A stretch of DNA of 64,000 nucleotides from the NCBI GenBank assembly GCA_024232355.1, contig JAAEPW010000578.1, positions 1 to 64,000 on the forward strand, written 5' to 3'. The position numbers and the translations under genes are program-made. Positions 1-7,015 of this stretch are shown one piece after another; within the stretch, counting starts at the first letter, position 1, and each line of letters starts with the position of its first letter. This stretch comes from Chloroflexota bacterium (GTDB lineage Bacteria; Chloroflexota; Anaerolineae; B4-G1). The notes beneath the pieces were generated by a model. It did no database searches. It saw nothing but the letters and a program-made list of their open reading frames with translations, and was not told the DNA's origin.

Positions 1-63
1 GCCCAAGTAAGGCATTTCTGTGAAAAAATCACGCCCTCTGACAGGTTATTGACCCAGTAACAG

Positions 64-84
64 GCAAAAACGAAGCGTTTTTGC
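64..84. other. Short perfect hairpin
   Basis: Nine-base arms (GCAAAAACG at 64-72 and CGTTTTTGC at 76-84) are separated by three bases. The T-run in the right arm makes it terminator-like for a gene left of the window, although the loop is short. No coding region is seen in 1-287. Confidence 0.45.
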
Positions 85-113
85 AAGATGAATTTTCTCT
101 CCGACAGTCTGCT

Positions 114-170
114 AGCCCTCGCACTTGTTCTGAACCCAGTACCTGTCGGTCCAGGACAAGTGCGAGGGCT
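114..170. other. Inverted repeat with 15-bp perfect arms
   Basis: AGCCCTCGCACTTGT (114-128) is repeated in inverse at 156-170 with a 27-base loop. It lies upstream of the first redox gene. It could be the end of an upstream transcript or a structured regulatory element; no T-tract follows, so a simple intrinsic terminator is not supported. Confidence 0.5.
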
Positions 171-236
171 GTGAGCGATCTGTACCAAAAGATCGTTAGA
201 ACTGAACAGCCTTGATCGGAAATGTGACTTTTGTCG

Positions 237-265
237 TAGACGGGCGACCAGATTTCTGCTACACT
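237..265 (+). promoter_or_regulatory. Candidate promoter of the redox cluster
   Basis: TAGACG (237-242), 17 bases, then TACACT (260-265). The predicted start near 272 would leave a leader of about 16 bases containing the AAAGGGG ribosome binding site at 274-280. The -35 match is weak. Confidence 0.4.
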
Positions 266-287
266 GTTAGCCGAAAGGGGATGATGG

Positions 288-506
288 ATGATGCAGGAAA
301 ATTTGGCGTTACCTGAAGTGAATTATCTGTTGTGTAACCAATGTGGCATTTGTGTGGAAAAGTGTCCCACATATGCGGCAGAGATGGGAACCCAAGGACC
401 GATCATCGCCCGTCCGGCTGATTGCACCTACTGTGCGCTTTGCGATACGATTTGCCCCCTGGGTGCGATTACGTGTACATTCGAGATTGTCTGGGGAGAA
501 AACTAA
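288..506 (+). CDS. Two-[4Fe-4S] ferredoxin-like protein
   Basis: A 72-residue protein with two complete CxxCxxCxxxCP motifs: CNQCGICVEKCP near residue 16 and CTYCALCDTICP near residue 46. This is the bacterial-type dicluster ferredoxin fold, a small cytoplasmic one-electron carrier. Two consecutive ATGs (288 and 291) follow the AAAGGGG ribosome binding site, so the exact start is uncertain by one residue. It is the first gene of a tightly packed redox cluster and is followed after 17 bases by an Nfu-type Fe-S scaffold. The neighbouring flavodiiron and hybrid cluster proteins both need low-potential electron donors, so it may supply them; that link is inferred from position. Confidence 0.85.
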   Translation: MMQENLALPEVNYLLCNQCGICVEKCPTYAAEMGTQGPIIARPADCTYCALCDTICPLGAITCTFEIVWGEN

Positions 507-523
507 ATAGGAGAGTATGACAG

Positions 524-766
524 ATGAGTGTAGAACAAAAAACCTTGCAAGAAAAAGTGGCCGAGAGCTTGATGACCATCAGACCGCGCCTTCAAGCGGA
601 TGGTGGGGATGTGGAACTGGTCAGCGTCGATAACGAGGGTGTCGTCTCGGTGCGATTGGCTGGCGCTTGCCGGGGATGCCCCGGCGCGACTATGACGCTC
701 AAGATGGGTATTGAGCGTATACTAAAGACACAGGTTCCCGAAGTCACCAGCGTACAAGCCGTATAA
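524..766 (+). CDS. NifU C-terminal-domain (Nfu-type) Fe-S scaffold protein
   Basis: An 80-residue stand-alone Nfu domain. The diagnostic segments are LQADGGDVELV near residues 23-33 and the cluster-binding GACRGCPGA near residues 47-55, whose CxxC binds a [4Fe-4S] cluster at the interface of a dimer in this family. Nfu proteins act as Fe-S carriers that deliver clusters to client proteins in the cytoplasm. An AGGAGA ribosome binding site sits about nine bases upstream of the ATG. It lies between two ferredoxin genes, with 11 bases to the next start, so it is probably cotranscribed and serves the Fe-S-rich neighbours. Confidence 0.88.
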   Translation: MSVEQKTLQEKVAESLMTIRPRLQADGGDVELVSVDNEGVVSVRLAGACRGCPGATMTLKMGIERILKTQVPEVTSVQAV

Positions 767-777
767 AGGAGAGAACG

Positions 778-1152
778 GTGAAACGACAAATCGTGAAAAT
801 TGACGAGGAATTGTGCAACGGCTGTGGTGTATGCGTGACACCGTGCGCCGAGGGTGCAATCGTGATGGTGGATGGCAAGGCAAAAGTGAGGGACGAGGCG
901 CTCTGTGACGGGGCCGGGTTCTGCTTGCCAGTTTGCCCCACCGGGGCATTGAGCATTGAGGAGCGGGAGGCCCCCGCCTTTGACGAGGAGCGGGCCGAGG
1001 CGATAATGGAGGAGCGGGGTCAGGTTTACATTGCTCAAAAGTGCTTTAATTGCCAGGCGAGCGAAAAAGATTCGTATCTCTTGCCCTTGCGCAATCAGGG
1101 AAAAAGTTTGTGGGTTTGCACTCGCTGCTTGCCCGCGTTGATTCACGGATAA
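778..1152 (+). CDS. Ferredoxin-like protein with modified second cluster site and C-terminal Cys pairs
   Basis: A 124-residue protein starting at GTG, after AAAGGAGAG. The N-terminal half is a dicluster ferredoxin: CNGCGVCVTPC near residue 13 is a full [4Fe-4S] motif. The second site, CDGAGFCLPVCP near residue 43, has Ala where the second cysteine should be, so it may hold a [3Fe-4S] or otherwise three-cysteine cluster. The C-terminal part adds CFNC and CTRC pairs (about residues 87-117), possibly binding zinc or another cluster. Related ferredoxins with the altered second site occur beside hybrid cluster protein genes, from memory of the family. It lies 17 bases upstream of the flavodiiron gene, for which it is a plausible donor. 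Confidence 0.8.
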   Translation: MKRQIVKIDEELCNGCGVCVTPCAEGAIVMVDGKAKVRDEALCDGAGFCLPVCPTGALSIEEREAPAFDEERAEAIMEERGQVYIAQKCFNCQASEKDSYLLPLRNQGKSLWVCTRCLPALIHG

Positions 1153-1169
1153 ACAAGTTTTAGGAGGGT

Positions 1170-2351
1170 ATGATGAAGGCAAGAAAGATCAGAGATGGCG
1201 TCTATTGGATGGGGGTGGTTGATTGGGATCGGCGGTTGTTCGACTCGCTGATACCACTGCCCGACGGCACAAGCTACAATGCTTACCTGGTTGAGGGAAG
1301 CGAAAAGACGGTATTGTTGGATACGGTTGATCCCGCTGTGAGCGATATTCTCATGTCCCAATTGGAGAGCGTGCCGAACATTGATTACGTCATTGCCCAC
1401 CACGCCGAGCAGGACCATTCTGGAACCATTCCGCAGGTGATCGAAAAGTACGAGAATGCCCAGGTCATAGCCAGTCCCAAGGGAAAAAAGATGCTCGTGG
1501 AGCACCTGCGTATCCCCGAAGCGCGAGTCATCACCGTCGATAGCGGAGAAACATTGTCGCTGGGGGACAGGACACTCGAGTTTATCCACACGCCCTGGGT
1601 CCATTGGCCTGAGACGATGTCGACCTATCTACAAGAGGACAATATCCTCTTTACGGGCGATTTCTTTGGCTCCCACGTTGCCACGACTGACCTGTACGTG
1701 AGGGACGAGGCACGCGTCTACGAGGCGGCCAAGAGATATTATGCCGAGATCATGATGCCCTTTCGCAAGGTCATCCACAAGAATATGGAAAAGATAGAGG
1801 GGCGCGAGATAGACCTCATCGCACCAAGTCACGGGCCGATATACGATCGTCCTTCGTTCATCCTCGACGCCTATCAGAGTTGGGTCTCGGAAAAACCAAA
1901 GAACGCGGTGGTGCTCCCTTATATCTCTATGCACGGCAGTACCAGAGAGATGGTGGAATACCTGGTCAGCGCGCTGGCCGAAAGAGGCGTTACCGTATAT
2001 CAGTTTGACTTGGCCGTGACCGACATCGGGAAACTGGCGATCACCCTGGTTGATGCTGCCACAATCGTCATTGGCGCTCCCACGGTAAACGTCGGCCCAC
2101 ATCCCATCGTCGCGTATGCCGCTTACCTGGCCAACGCCTTGCGGCCCAAGCTAAAGTTTGCCTCGATCATCGGTTCCTATGGCTGGAACACCAAGGTGGT
2201 CGAACGCATCGCCGGGTTGATTCCGGACCTAAAGGTGGAGATATTGGACCCTGTGCAGTGCAAGGGAGGCCCCAGGGAGGCTGACTTTAGAGCCTTGGAC
2301 CACCTAGCCGCCTCTATTGCGGAGAAACACGAGGAGCACGGTTTCAATTAG
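1170..2351 (+). CDS. Flavodiiron protein (FprA/ROO type)
   Basis: A 393-residue cytoplasmic enzyme with an N-terminal metallo-beta-lactamase-like domain (about 1-250) and a C-terminal flavodoxin-like domain (about 252-390). Diiron ligands are visible: HHAEQDH near residue 76, the His of HTPWVHW, the Asp of FTGDFFGSH and the His of APSHGPIY. The FMN site begins at SMHGSTREMVEYL. Members reduce O2 to water and/or NO to N2O using electrons from rubredoxin or ferredoxin. No rubredoxin domain is fused, so a separate donor is needed; two ferredoxins lie just upstream. An AGGAGGG ribosome binding site precedes the ATG at 1170. With Hcp and hemerythrin downstream, an NO/O2-scavenging role is likely. 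Confidence 0.92.
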   Translation: MMKARKIRDGVYWMGVVDWDRRLFDSLIPLPDGTSYNAYLVEGSEKTVLLDTVDPAVSDILMSQLESVPNIDYVIAHHAEQDHSGTIPQVIEKYENAQVIASPKGKKMLVEHLRIPEARVITVDSGETLSLGDRTLEFIHTPWVHWPETMSTYLQEDNILFTGDFFGSHVATTDLYVRDEARVYEAAKRYYAEIMMPFRKVIHKNMEKIEGREIDLIAPSHGPIYDRPSFILDAYQSWVSEKPKNAVVLPYISMHGSTREMVEYLVSALAERGVTVYQFDLAVTDIGKLAITLVDAATIVIGAPTVNVGPHPIVAYAAYLANALRPKLKFASIIGSYGWNTKVVERIAGLIPDLKVEILDPVQCKGGPREADFRALDHLAASIAEKHEEHGFN

Positions 2352-2404
2352 CCTGAGGGGGTATTGCTTGTGCTAGAAATTTATTTGTACGGCAGGGTGG
2401 TTTG

Positions 2405-3166
2405 ATGATGTACGACGATTTTAGCTCGGACTATGACCGTTTTGTGAACTGGCCCGCTCGGCTGGCGGCAGAACTGCCCTTTGTCGAACGCGAGTTGCAG
2501 GCAGTGGGAGCGCATCGCGTGCTGGACGCTGCCTGCGGCACGGGGATGCACGCCGTGGCGCTGGCCCAGAGAGGGTACGAGGTGGCTGGGGCTGACCTGA
2601 GCACGGGGATGGTCGAGCGAGCGCGGGGCAACGCGCAGACTGCGGGTGTGGACGCACGCTTTGAGGCGGCGGGCTTTGGGGCGTTGTCTGGAACATTCAC
2701 CCCAGGTGAGTTCGATGCCGTGCTCTGTCTGGGAAACTCACTGCCCCACTTACTAACTCCCGCCGACCTGTCGGCGGCGCTGGCTGATTTCGGTGCCTGT
2801 CTGCGCCCGGGCGGGTTGCTCTTGATCCAGAACCGCAACTTTGATGCTGTGCTGGAGCGAGAGGCACGTTGGATGGATCCTCAATCTCACCGTGAGGGCG
2901 AGGCCGAGTGGCTCTTTGTACGCTTTTACGATTTTGAGGCCGATGGCAAGTTGGCGTTCAACATGGTCACGCTGCAACGAGAGGGGGCAGGCGCGTGGAG
3001 CCAGCAGATCACCTCGACGCAATTGTGGCCCCTACGGCAGACGGAACTGACGACGGCGTTAGAAACGACTTTTGATGACGTGGTCTGTTACGGCGATATG
3101 ACTGGCGCGGCGTTTGATTCCAAGAGCAGTCCCAATTTGGTCACTACCGCCCGTCGTATGATTTAA
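2405..3166 (+). CDS. Class I SAM-dependent methyltransferase
   Basis: About 253 residues. Motif I is VLDAACGTGMHAVALA near residue 38, followed by an acidic strand end (EVAGADLSTGMVERA) and motif IV AVLCLGNSLPHL, as in methyltransferase-25/UbiE-like enzymes. The substrate cannot be told from sequence; the N-terminus (YDDFSSDYDRFVNW) resembles small-molecule methyltransferases. Tandem ATGs occur at 2405 and 2408, with a GGGTGG stretch just upstream; an in-frame TTG at 2402 is less likely. It sits between the flavodiiron and Hcp genes, but its link to their chemistry is unknown. Confidence 0.85.
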   Translation: MMYDDFSSDYDRFVNWPARLAAELPFVERELQAVGAHRVLDAACGTGMHAVALAQRGYEVAGADLSTGMVERARGNAQTAGVDARFEAAGFGALSGTFTPGEFDAVLCLGNSLPHLLTPADLSAALADFGACLRPGGLLLIQNRNFDAVLEREARWMDPQSHREGEAEWLFVRFYDFEADGKLAFNMVTLQREGAGAWSQQITSTQLWPLRQTELTTALETTFDDVVCYGDMTGAAFDSKSSPNLVTTARRMI

Positions 3167-3178
3167 AGGTGTTCGTAT

Positions 3179-3207
3179 CACGTATCCAGTTTCGTAATAG
3201 ATACGTG
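3179..3207. promoter_or_regulatory. Inverted repeat upstream of hcp
   Basis: Perfect 8-bp arms CACGTATC (3179-3186) and GATACGTG (3200-3207) with a 13-base spacer lie in the 92-base gap before hcp. The spacing suits a dimeric regulator half-site pair or a small RNA hairpin. It does not match the Hcp-regulator consensus I know (TTGTGA-N6-TCACAA). Confidence 0.45.
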
Positions 3208-3258
3208 TGTGAAAATAGATCGAAAAAAATTTAGATACAAAGGAGATACAAGGTACAC

Positions 3259-4929
3259 ATGTTTTGTTTTCAATGTCAAGAAACTGCAAAGAACTCGGGA
3301 TGCACAGTGCGCGGAGTCTGCGGCAAGACCGACGAGGTAGCCAAACTTCAGGATTTGACAGTTTGGCTGATCAAAGGGGTCTCTTTCTACGGCGTCAAGG
3401 CGCGGGAGATGGGAATTTCGGACCCGGAGGCGGACCTGTTTGTAGCGCAGGTGCTCTTTAGCACGATCGCCAATGCAAACTTTGACGCGGATCGTTTTGC
3501 CGCAATGGCGGAAAAGGCGCTGGCACTGCGGGATGGCCTCAAGGTCAAGTTTGAAAAAGCGTATCAACAGGCAAATGGTGCGCCATTCGCGGGGCCGCTG
3601 TCCGACGCGGCGATCTGGTCGCCCGAAAGTGGAAGCGTGGACGAGTTGGTCCAACAGGGCGCGGAGGTTGGTATCATGGCCGACCCCGATCTGAATGAGG
3701 ACGTGCGTTCGTTACGCGAGTTGTTGATTTATGGCCTCAAGGGGCTGGCTGCGTATACCGATCACGCCTACGTTCTGGAACATGAAAATGACGCGCTGCT
3801 GCCTTTTTTGCAAGAGGGTTTGCTCATCACGCTAGATGATGGCGCGTCGGTTGACGATCTGGTGGGGATGGTGCTAAAGTGCGGCGAGATGGGCGTACAA
3901 GCGATGGCCTTGTTGGACCAGGCGAATACGTCCACTTTTGGCAATCCCGAACCGACCCAGGTCAATATTGGCGTCAAACCGGGCCCGGCCATTCTCGTAA
4001 CTGGACACGACTTGAGAGACCTGGATGAACTGCTTCAACAGACTGAGAACAAGGGCGTGAACGTTTATACGCACGGTGAGATGCTGCCAGCGCACGCTTA
4101 TCCTGCTTTCAAAAAATACCCGCACCTGGTGGGCAATTATGGCGGTTCCTGGTGGCAACAGGGCAAAGAGTTTGTCAAGTTTGGCGGGGCGGTTTTGTTG
4201 ACGACCAACTGTCTGACCCCTCCCAAAGAGACCTATGCTGACCGTCTCTTTACCACAGGTCTGGTCGGCTGGCCTGGTGTTCAACATGTCGCACACCGGA
4301 ACGGCGGGCAAAAGGACTTTGGGCCGATCATCGCCAAGGCGCTGGAATCGGACAGCCCGCAAGAGCTGGAGCAGGGAACGATCCCCACCGGGTTTGCGCA
4401 CGCGGCGGTGTTGGGCGTGGCCGACAAGGTCATCGAGGCGGTCAAGAGCGGCGCGATCAAGCGTTTCGTCGTGATGGCCGGTTGCGATGGCCGCCAAAAG
4501 TCGCGCAGCTACTTTACCGAATTGGCCCAGGGCTTGCCGGATGACTCGATCATCCTGACAGCCGGTTGCGCCAAGTATCGCTACAACAAGCTGGACTTGG
4601 GCGACATTGGCGGCATCCCGCGCGTGTTGGATGCTGGTCAGTGCAATGACTCGTATTCGCTGGTGGTAATTGCCCAAGCACTGGCCGGGGCGTTCGGCCT
4701 GGACGACATCAACGACCTGCCCGTGTCGTATGACATTGGCTGGTACGAGCAAAAGGCCGTCATCGTGTTGCTGGCTTTGCTCCACCTGGGCGTAAAAAAG
4801 ATCCGCCTGGGGCCGACGCTGCCAGCCTTTATCTCGCCCAACGTGCTCAACGTCTTGGTAGAGAATTTCGAAATCAAGCCCACCACCACCGTGGAGAATG
4901 ATCTGGCAGCCATCGCTGCTGGCGAGTAA
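3259..4929 (+). CDS. hcp: Hybrid cluster protein (class I), hydroxylamine reductase/NO-stress protein
   Basis: A 556-residue protein of normal Hcp length. The N-terminal cluster motif has cysteines at 3, 6, 15 and 21 (CxxC-x8-C-x5-C), the class I (anaerobe-type) spacing. Hybrid 4Fe-2S-2O cluster ligands are recognisable in GHDLRDLDELL, THGEMLPAHAY, LLTTNCLTPP, VMAGCDGR, LTAGCAKYRYN and DAGQCNDSYS. Hcp reduces hydroxylamine in vitro and is widely tied to NO reduction and nitrosative stress. It uses an AAGGAGAT ribosome binding site. It follows the flavodiiron and methyltransferase genes and precedes a hemerythrin-PAS protein, strengthening a nitrosative-stress reading. A separate Hcr reductase is not seen; upstream ferredoxins are possible donors. 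Confidence 0.95.
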   Translation: MFCFQCQETAKNSGCTVRGVCGKTDEVAKLQDLTVWLIKGVSFYGVKAREMGISDPEADLFVAQVLFSTIANANFDADRFAAMAEKALALRDGLKVKFEKAYQQANGAPFAGPLSDAAIWSPESGSVDELVQQGAEVGIMADPDLNEDVRSLRELLIYGLKGLAAYTDHAYVLEHENDALLPFLQEGLLITLDDGASVDDLVGMVLKCGEMGVQAMALLDQANTSTFGNPEPTQVNIGVKPGPAILVTGHDLRDLDELLQQTENKGVNVYTHGEMLPAHAYPAFKKYPHLVGNYGGSWWQQGKEFVKFGGAVLLTTNCLTPPKETYADRLFTTGLVGWPGVQHVAHRNGGQKDFGPIIAKALESDSPQELEQGTIPTGFAHAAVLGVADKVIEAVKSGAIKRFVVMAGCDGRQKSRSYFTELAQGLPDDSIILTAGCAKYRYNKLDLGDIGGIPRVLDAGQCNDSYSLVVIAQALAGAFGLDDINDLPVSYDIGWYEQKAVIVLLALLHLGVKKIRLGPTLPAFISPNVLNVLVENFEIKPTTTVENDLAAIAAGE

Positions 4930-4954
4930 GATTAAAATCTGTAAAGTTTGACAA

Positions 4955-4990
4955 GGCTCTTGCACAGATTGGCCAATCTGTGCAAGAGCC
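4955..4990. promoter_or_regulatory. Perfect 36-bp palindrome between hcp and the hemerythrin gene
   Basis: The left half GGCTCTTGCACAGATTGG (4955-4972) is followed immediately by its exact reverse complement (4973-4990). No T-tract follows and the ribosome binding site of the next gene begins about ten bases later. It could be an extended operator, or an RNA hairpin that limits or protects the transcript between the two genes. Confidence 0.7.
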
Positions 4991-5010
4991 GATTAGGAAA
5001 GGAGAGGGAA

Positions 5011-6243
5011 ATGAGCGAACATATCAACAATCAAACGGAACGTAAAGAGGCTCTCAAGCAGGTGATTCGACAATTGCACGAGGGCAAGACCGTTGAAGAG
5101 GTCAAGGGCGAGTTTGCTGCGCTGTTGCAGGGCGTGAGCGCGATGGACATTGCCCAGATCGAACAAGAGTTGATCCAAGAGGGAATGCCGCCGGTAGAGG
5201 TCAAACGGTTGTGTGATGTGCATGTGGCGGTCTTTCGCGAATCGTTAGAAACCCAGGACAATCCGGATACCGTTCCCGGTCACCCGGTCTACACTTTCCT
5301 GGCCGAGAACGGGGCCGCCGGACGCGTGTTGGATACACTTCAAGAGGCAATCGACGCATCCCAGTGGGAGCGCGCGCGTGAGCGTCTGCGGGAACTACGC
5401 AAGTACGAGGTCCATTACGTGCGCAAGGAGAATATCCTGTTTCCCTTTTTGGAAAAGCACGGTTTTACAGGACCATCGTCGGTGATGTGGGCCATCCACG
5501 ACGATGTGCGCGCCGGATGGAAGGCGTTGGACGCGATGTTGACTGACGCGCCTGGCGATGACGCGGAATCCTTTGCGGCCCAAATGGCCGAAATCTTTGA
5601 GCCGCTGGCGACCGCCATCCGTGAGATGTTTTACAAAGAGGAAAACATCCTCTACCCCACCGCGCTGCAAAAGTTGAGCGGGGAAGAATGGTTGCAAATC
5701 CGCCAGCAAAGCCCCGAAACAGGTTACTGCTATGTGCAGCCGGGCAATCAGTGGCCGCCCAAAGAGACTGCTCTTGAATCTACATCAGCACTGCTCGGGG
5801 CCGTGGCCAAGAAATCCCCGATTGCATCGGGCGGCATGCTCCATCTGGACACCGGTACGCTCACACCGCAAGAGGTCAACCGATTGCTGACAAACCTGCC
5901 GGTTGACGTCACATACGTGGACGCGGATGATACGGTGCGGTACTTTTCGCAGGGCCGGGAGCGGATTTTCCCGCGTTCACCGGCCATCATCGGGCGCAAG
6001 GTGCAAAAGTGCCACCCGCCCGCCAGCTTTGACCGGGTGCAGCAGATACTGGACGATTTTCGCGCCGGTCAGCGTGACGAGGCCGAGTTCTGGATTCAGA
6101 TGGGCCCCAAATTCATCCACATCCGCTATTTTGCGGTGCGGGATGAGCAAGGCGAGTATCAGGGCACGTTGGAAGTTAGTCAGGATATCGCCCCCATCCG
6201 CGCGCTAGAGGGTGAGCGGCGGTTGTTGGACGAAAAGGAGTGA
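5011..6243 (+). CDS. DUF438-hemerythrin-PAS domain protein
   Basis: A 410-residue protein. The ATG at 5011 follows GGAAAGGAGAGGG; an upstream in-frame extension crosses the palindrome and is not coding. The N-terminal 75 residues (LKQVIRQLHEGKTVEEV onward) match the DUF438 layout. Residues about 85-240 form a hemerythrin four-helix domain with HPVYTF, EVHYVRKENILFPFLEKHG, WAIHDDVRAGW and FYKEENILYP supplying His/Glu/Asp ligands for a diiron site. Residues about 285-400 form a PAS-like domain (VTYVDADDTVRYFSQG). This architecture is a known family, thought to sense or bind O2/NO; no output domain is present. Its place after hcp fits a sensor or scavenger for the cluster. Confidence 0.87.
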   Translation: MSEHINNQTERKEALKQVIRQLHEGKTVEEVKGEFAALLQGVSAMDIAQIEQELIQEGMPPVEVKRLCDVHVAVFRESLETQDNPDTVPGHPVYTFLAENGAAGRVLDTLQEAIDASQWERARERLRELRKYEVHYVRKENILFPFLEKHGFTGPSSVMWAIHDDVRAGWKALDAMLTDAPGDDAESFAAQMAEIFEPLATAIREMFYKEENILYPTALQKLSGEEWLQIRQQSPETGYCYVQPGNQWPPKETALESTSALLGAVAKKSPIASGGMLHLDTGTLTPQEVNRLLTNLPVDVTYVDADDTVRYFSQGRERIFPRSPAIIGRKVQKCHPPASFDRVQQILDDFRAGQRDEAEFWIQMGPKFIHIRYFAVRDEQGEYQGTLEVSQDIAPIRALEGERRLLDEKE

Positions 6244-6248
6244 ATGCG

Positions 6249-7010
6249 ATGCGTATATTAGCGATCATCACCGGCAAGTATGGCCAGCGGCACGTGGACA
6301 ATATTCGCGGCCGCGGCCCGGAAGATTGGCAGATCGAGGTATGGCAAGCACCTTCGGTCTTGCCGCCAATTGTGGATTACCCGGAGGATTATTTGCCCGA
6401 GTCGCTCCCGCCTGCGGACCTGATCCTGGCCTTTGGCGAGAACAAAGGTGTGGCCGAGTTGGTCGTGGAAGCAGCCAAGATGGTGGGGGCCAAGGCCGTC
6501 ATCGCGCCGGTAGACCGGGAGGAATGGCTGCCGCGAGGCTTGGCCCGCCAACTGCGGGGCTGGTTGGCCGACGATGGCGTGGCATGCGTCACACCCAAGC
6601 CGCTCTGCTCGCTGACCGAGACCCATTACAACGTCAAACGGCACCGGGTCGAGTATGACAATCCGTTCATTGCCGAGTTTGCGCGTTACTTTGGTGAGCC
6701 TAAATTCAATATCACCGTGGACCCCGAAAACAAGACCATTACCCAAGTCGAGGTGGCGCGAGACGCCGTCTGCGGCTGTGCCCACCACGTGGCCCAGGGT
6801 TTGGTGGGGGTCTCGGCCAACGACGCCGAGCAAGAAGCCGGGCTGCTCCATCACCATTTTCCCTGCCTGGCCGGGATGGTCAAGGACCCCGATTTTAACG
6901 ATACGCTGATGCACGTCTCGGGCAATCTTATGAAGGATGATGTCGGCGCGCAGGTGAAACCGTACAAAGAAGTGCACTACATCGCACCTGGAAAACTAAG
7001 CAAAGGATAA
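6249..7010 (+). CDS. DUF166-like protein
   Basis: About 253 residues from ATG 6249; GAAAAGGAG lies about ten bases upstream and overlaps the end of the previous gene. The sequence recalls the DUF166 family known mostly from archaea: an N-terminal nucleotide-binding-like strand (MRILAIITGKYG), a mid segment with VTPKPLCSLTE, and CGCAHHVA near residue 176 followed by HHHFPCLAGM. Several conserved Cys and His suggest metal or Fe-S binding, but no function is established. It is soluble by appearance. Start and stop are within 5-6 bases of neighbours, so translational coupling with the hemerythrin protein upstream and the membrane protein downstream is likely. The family assignment is from memory of motifs. 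Confidence 0.6.
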   Translation: MRILAIITGKYGQRHVDNIRGRGPEDWQIEVWQAPSVLPPIVDYPEDYLPESLPPADLILAFGENKGVAELVVEAAKMVGAKAVIAPVDREEWLPRGLARQLRGWLADDGVACVTPKPLCSLTETHYNVKRHRVEYDNPFIAEFARYFGEPKFNITVDPENKTITQVEVARDAVCGCAHHVAQGLVGVSANDAEQEAGLLHHHFPCLAGMVKDPDFNDTLMHVSGNLMKDDVGAQVKPYKEVHYIAPGKLSKG

Positions 7011-7015
7011 CAACA

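Noticed and set aside
3874..4965. A 363-codon minus-strand frame opposite hcp.
   Set aside because: hcp is complete and unmistakable on the plus strand; the opposite frame is a shadow rich in His, Gln and Arg.
4948..5010. An upstream start for the hemerythrin protein adding 21 residues.
   Set aside because: It would translate through the palindrome, and the ATG at 5011 has a much better ribosome binding site.
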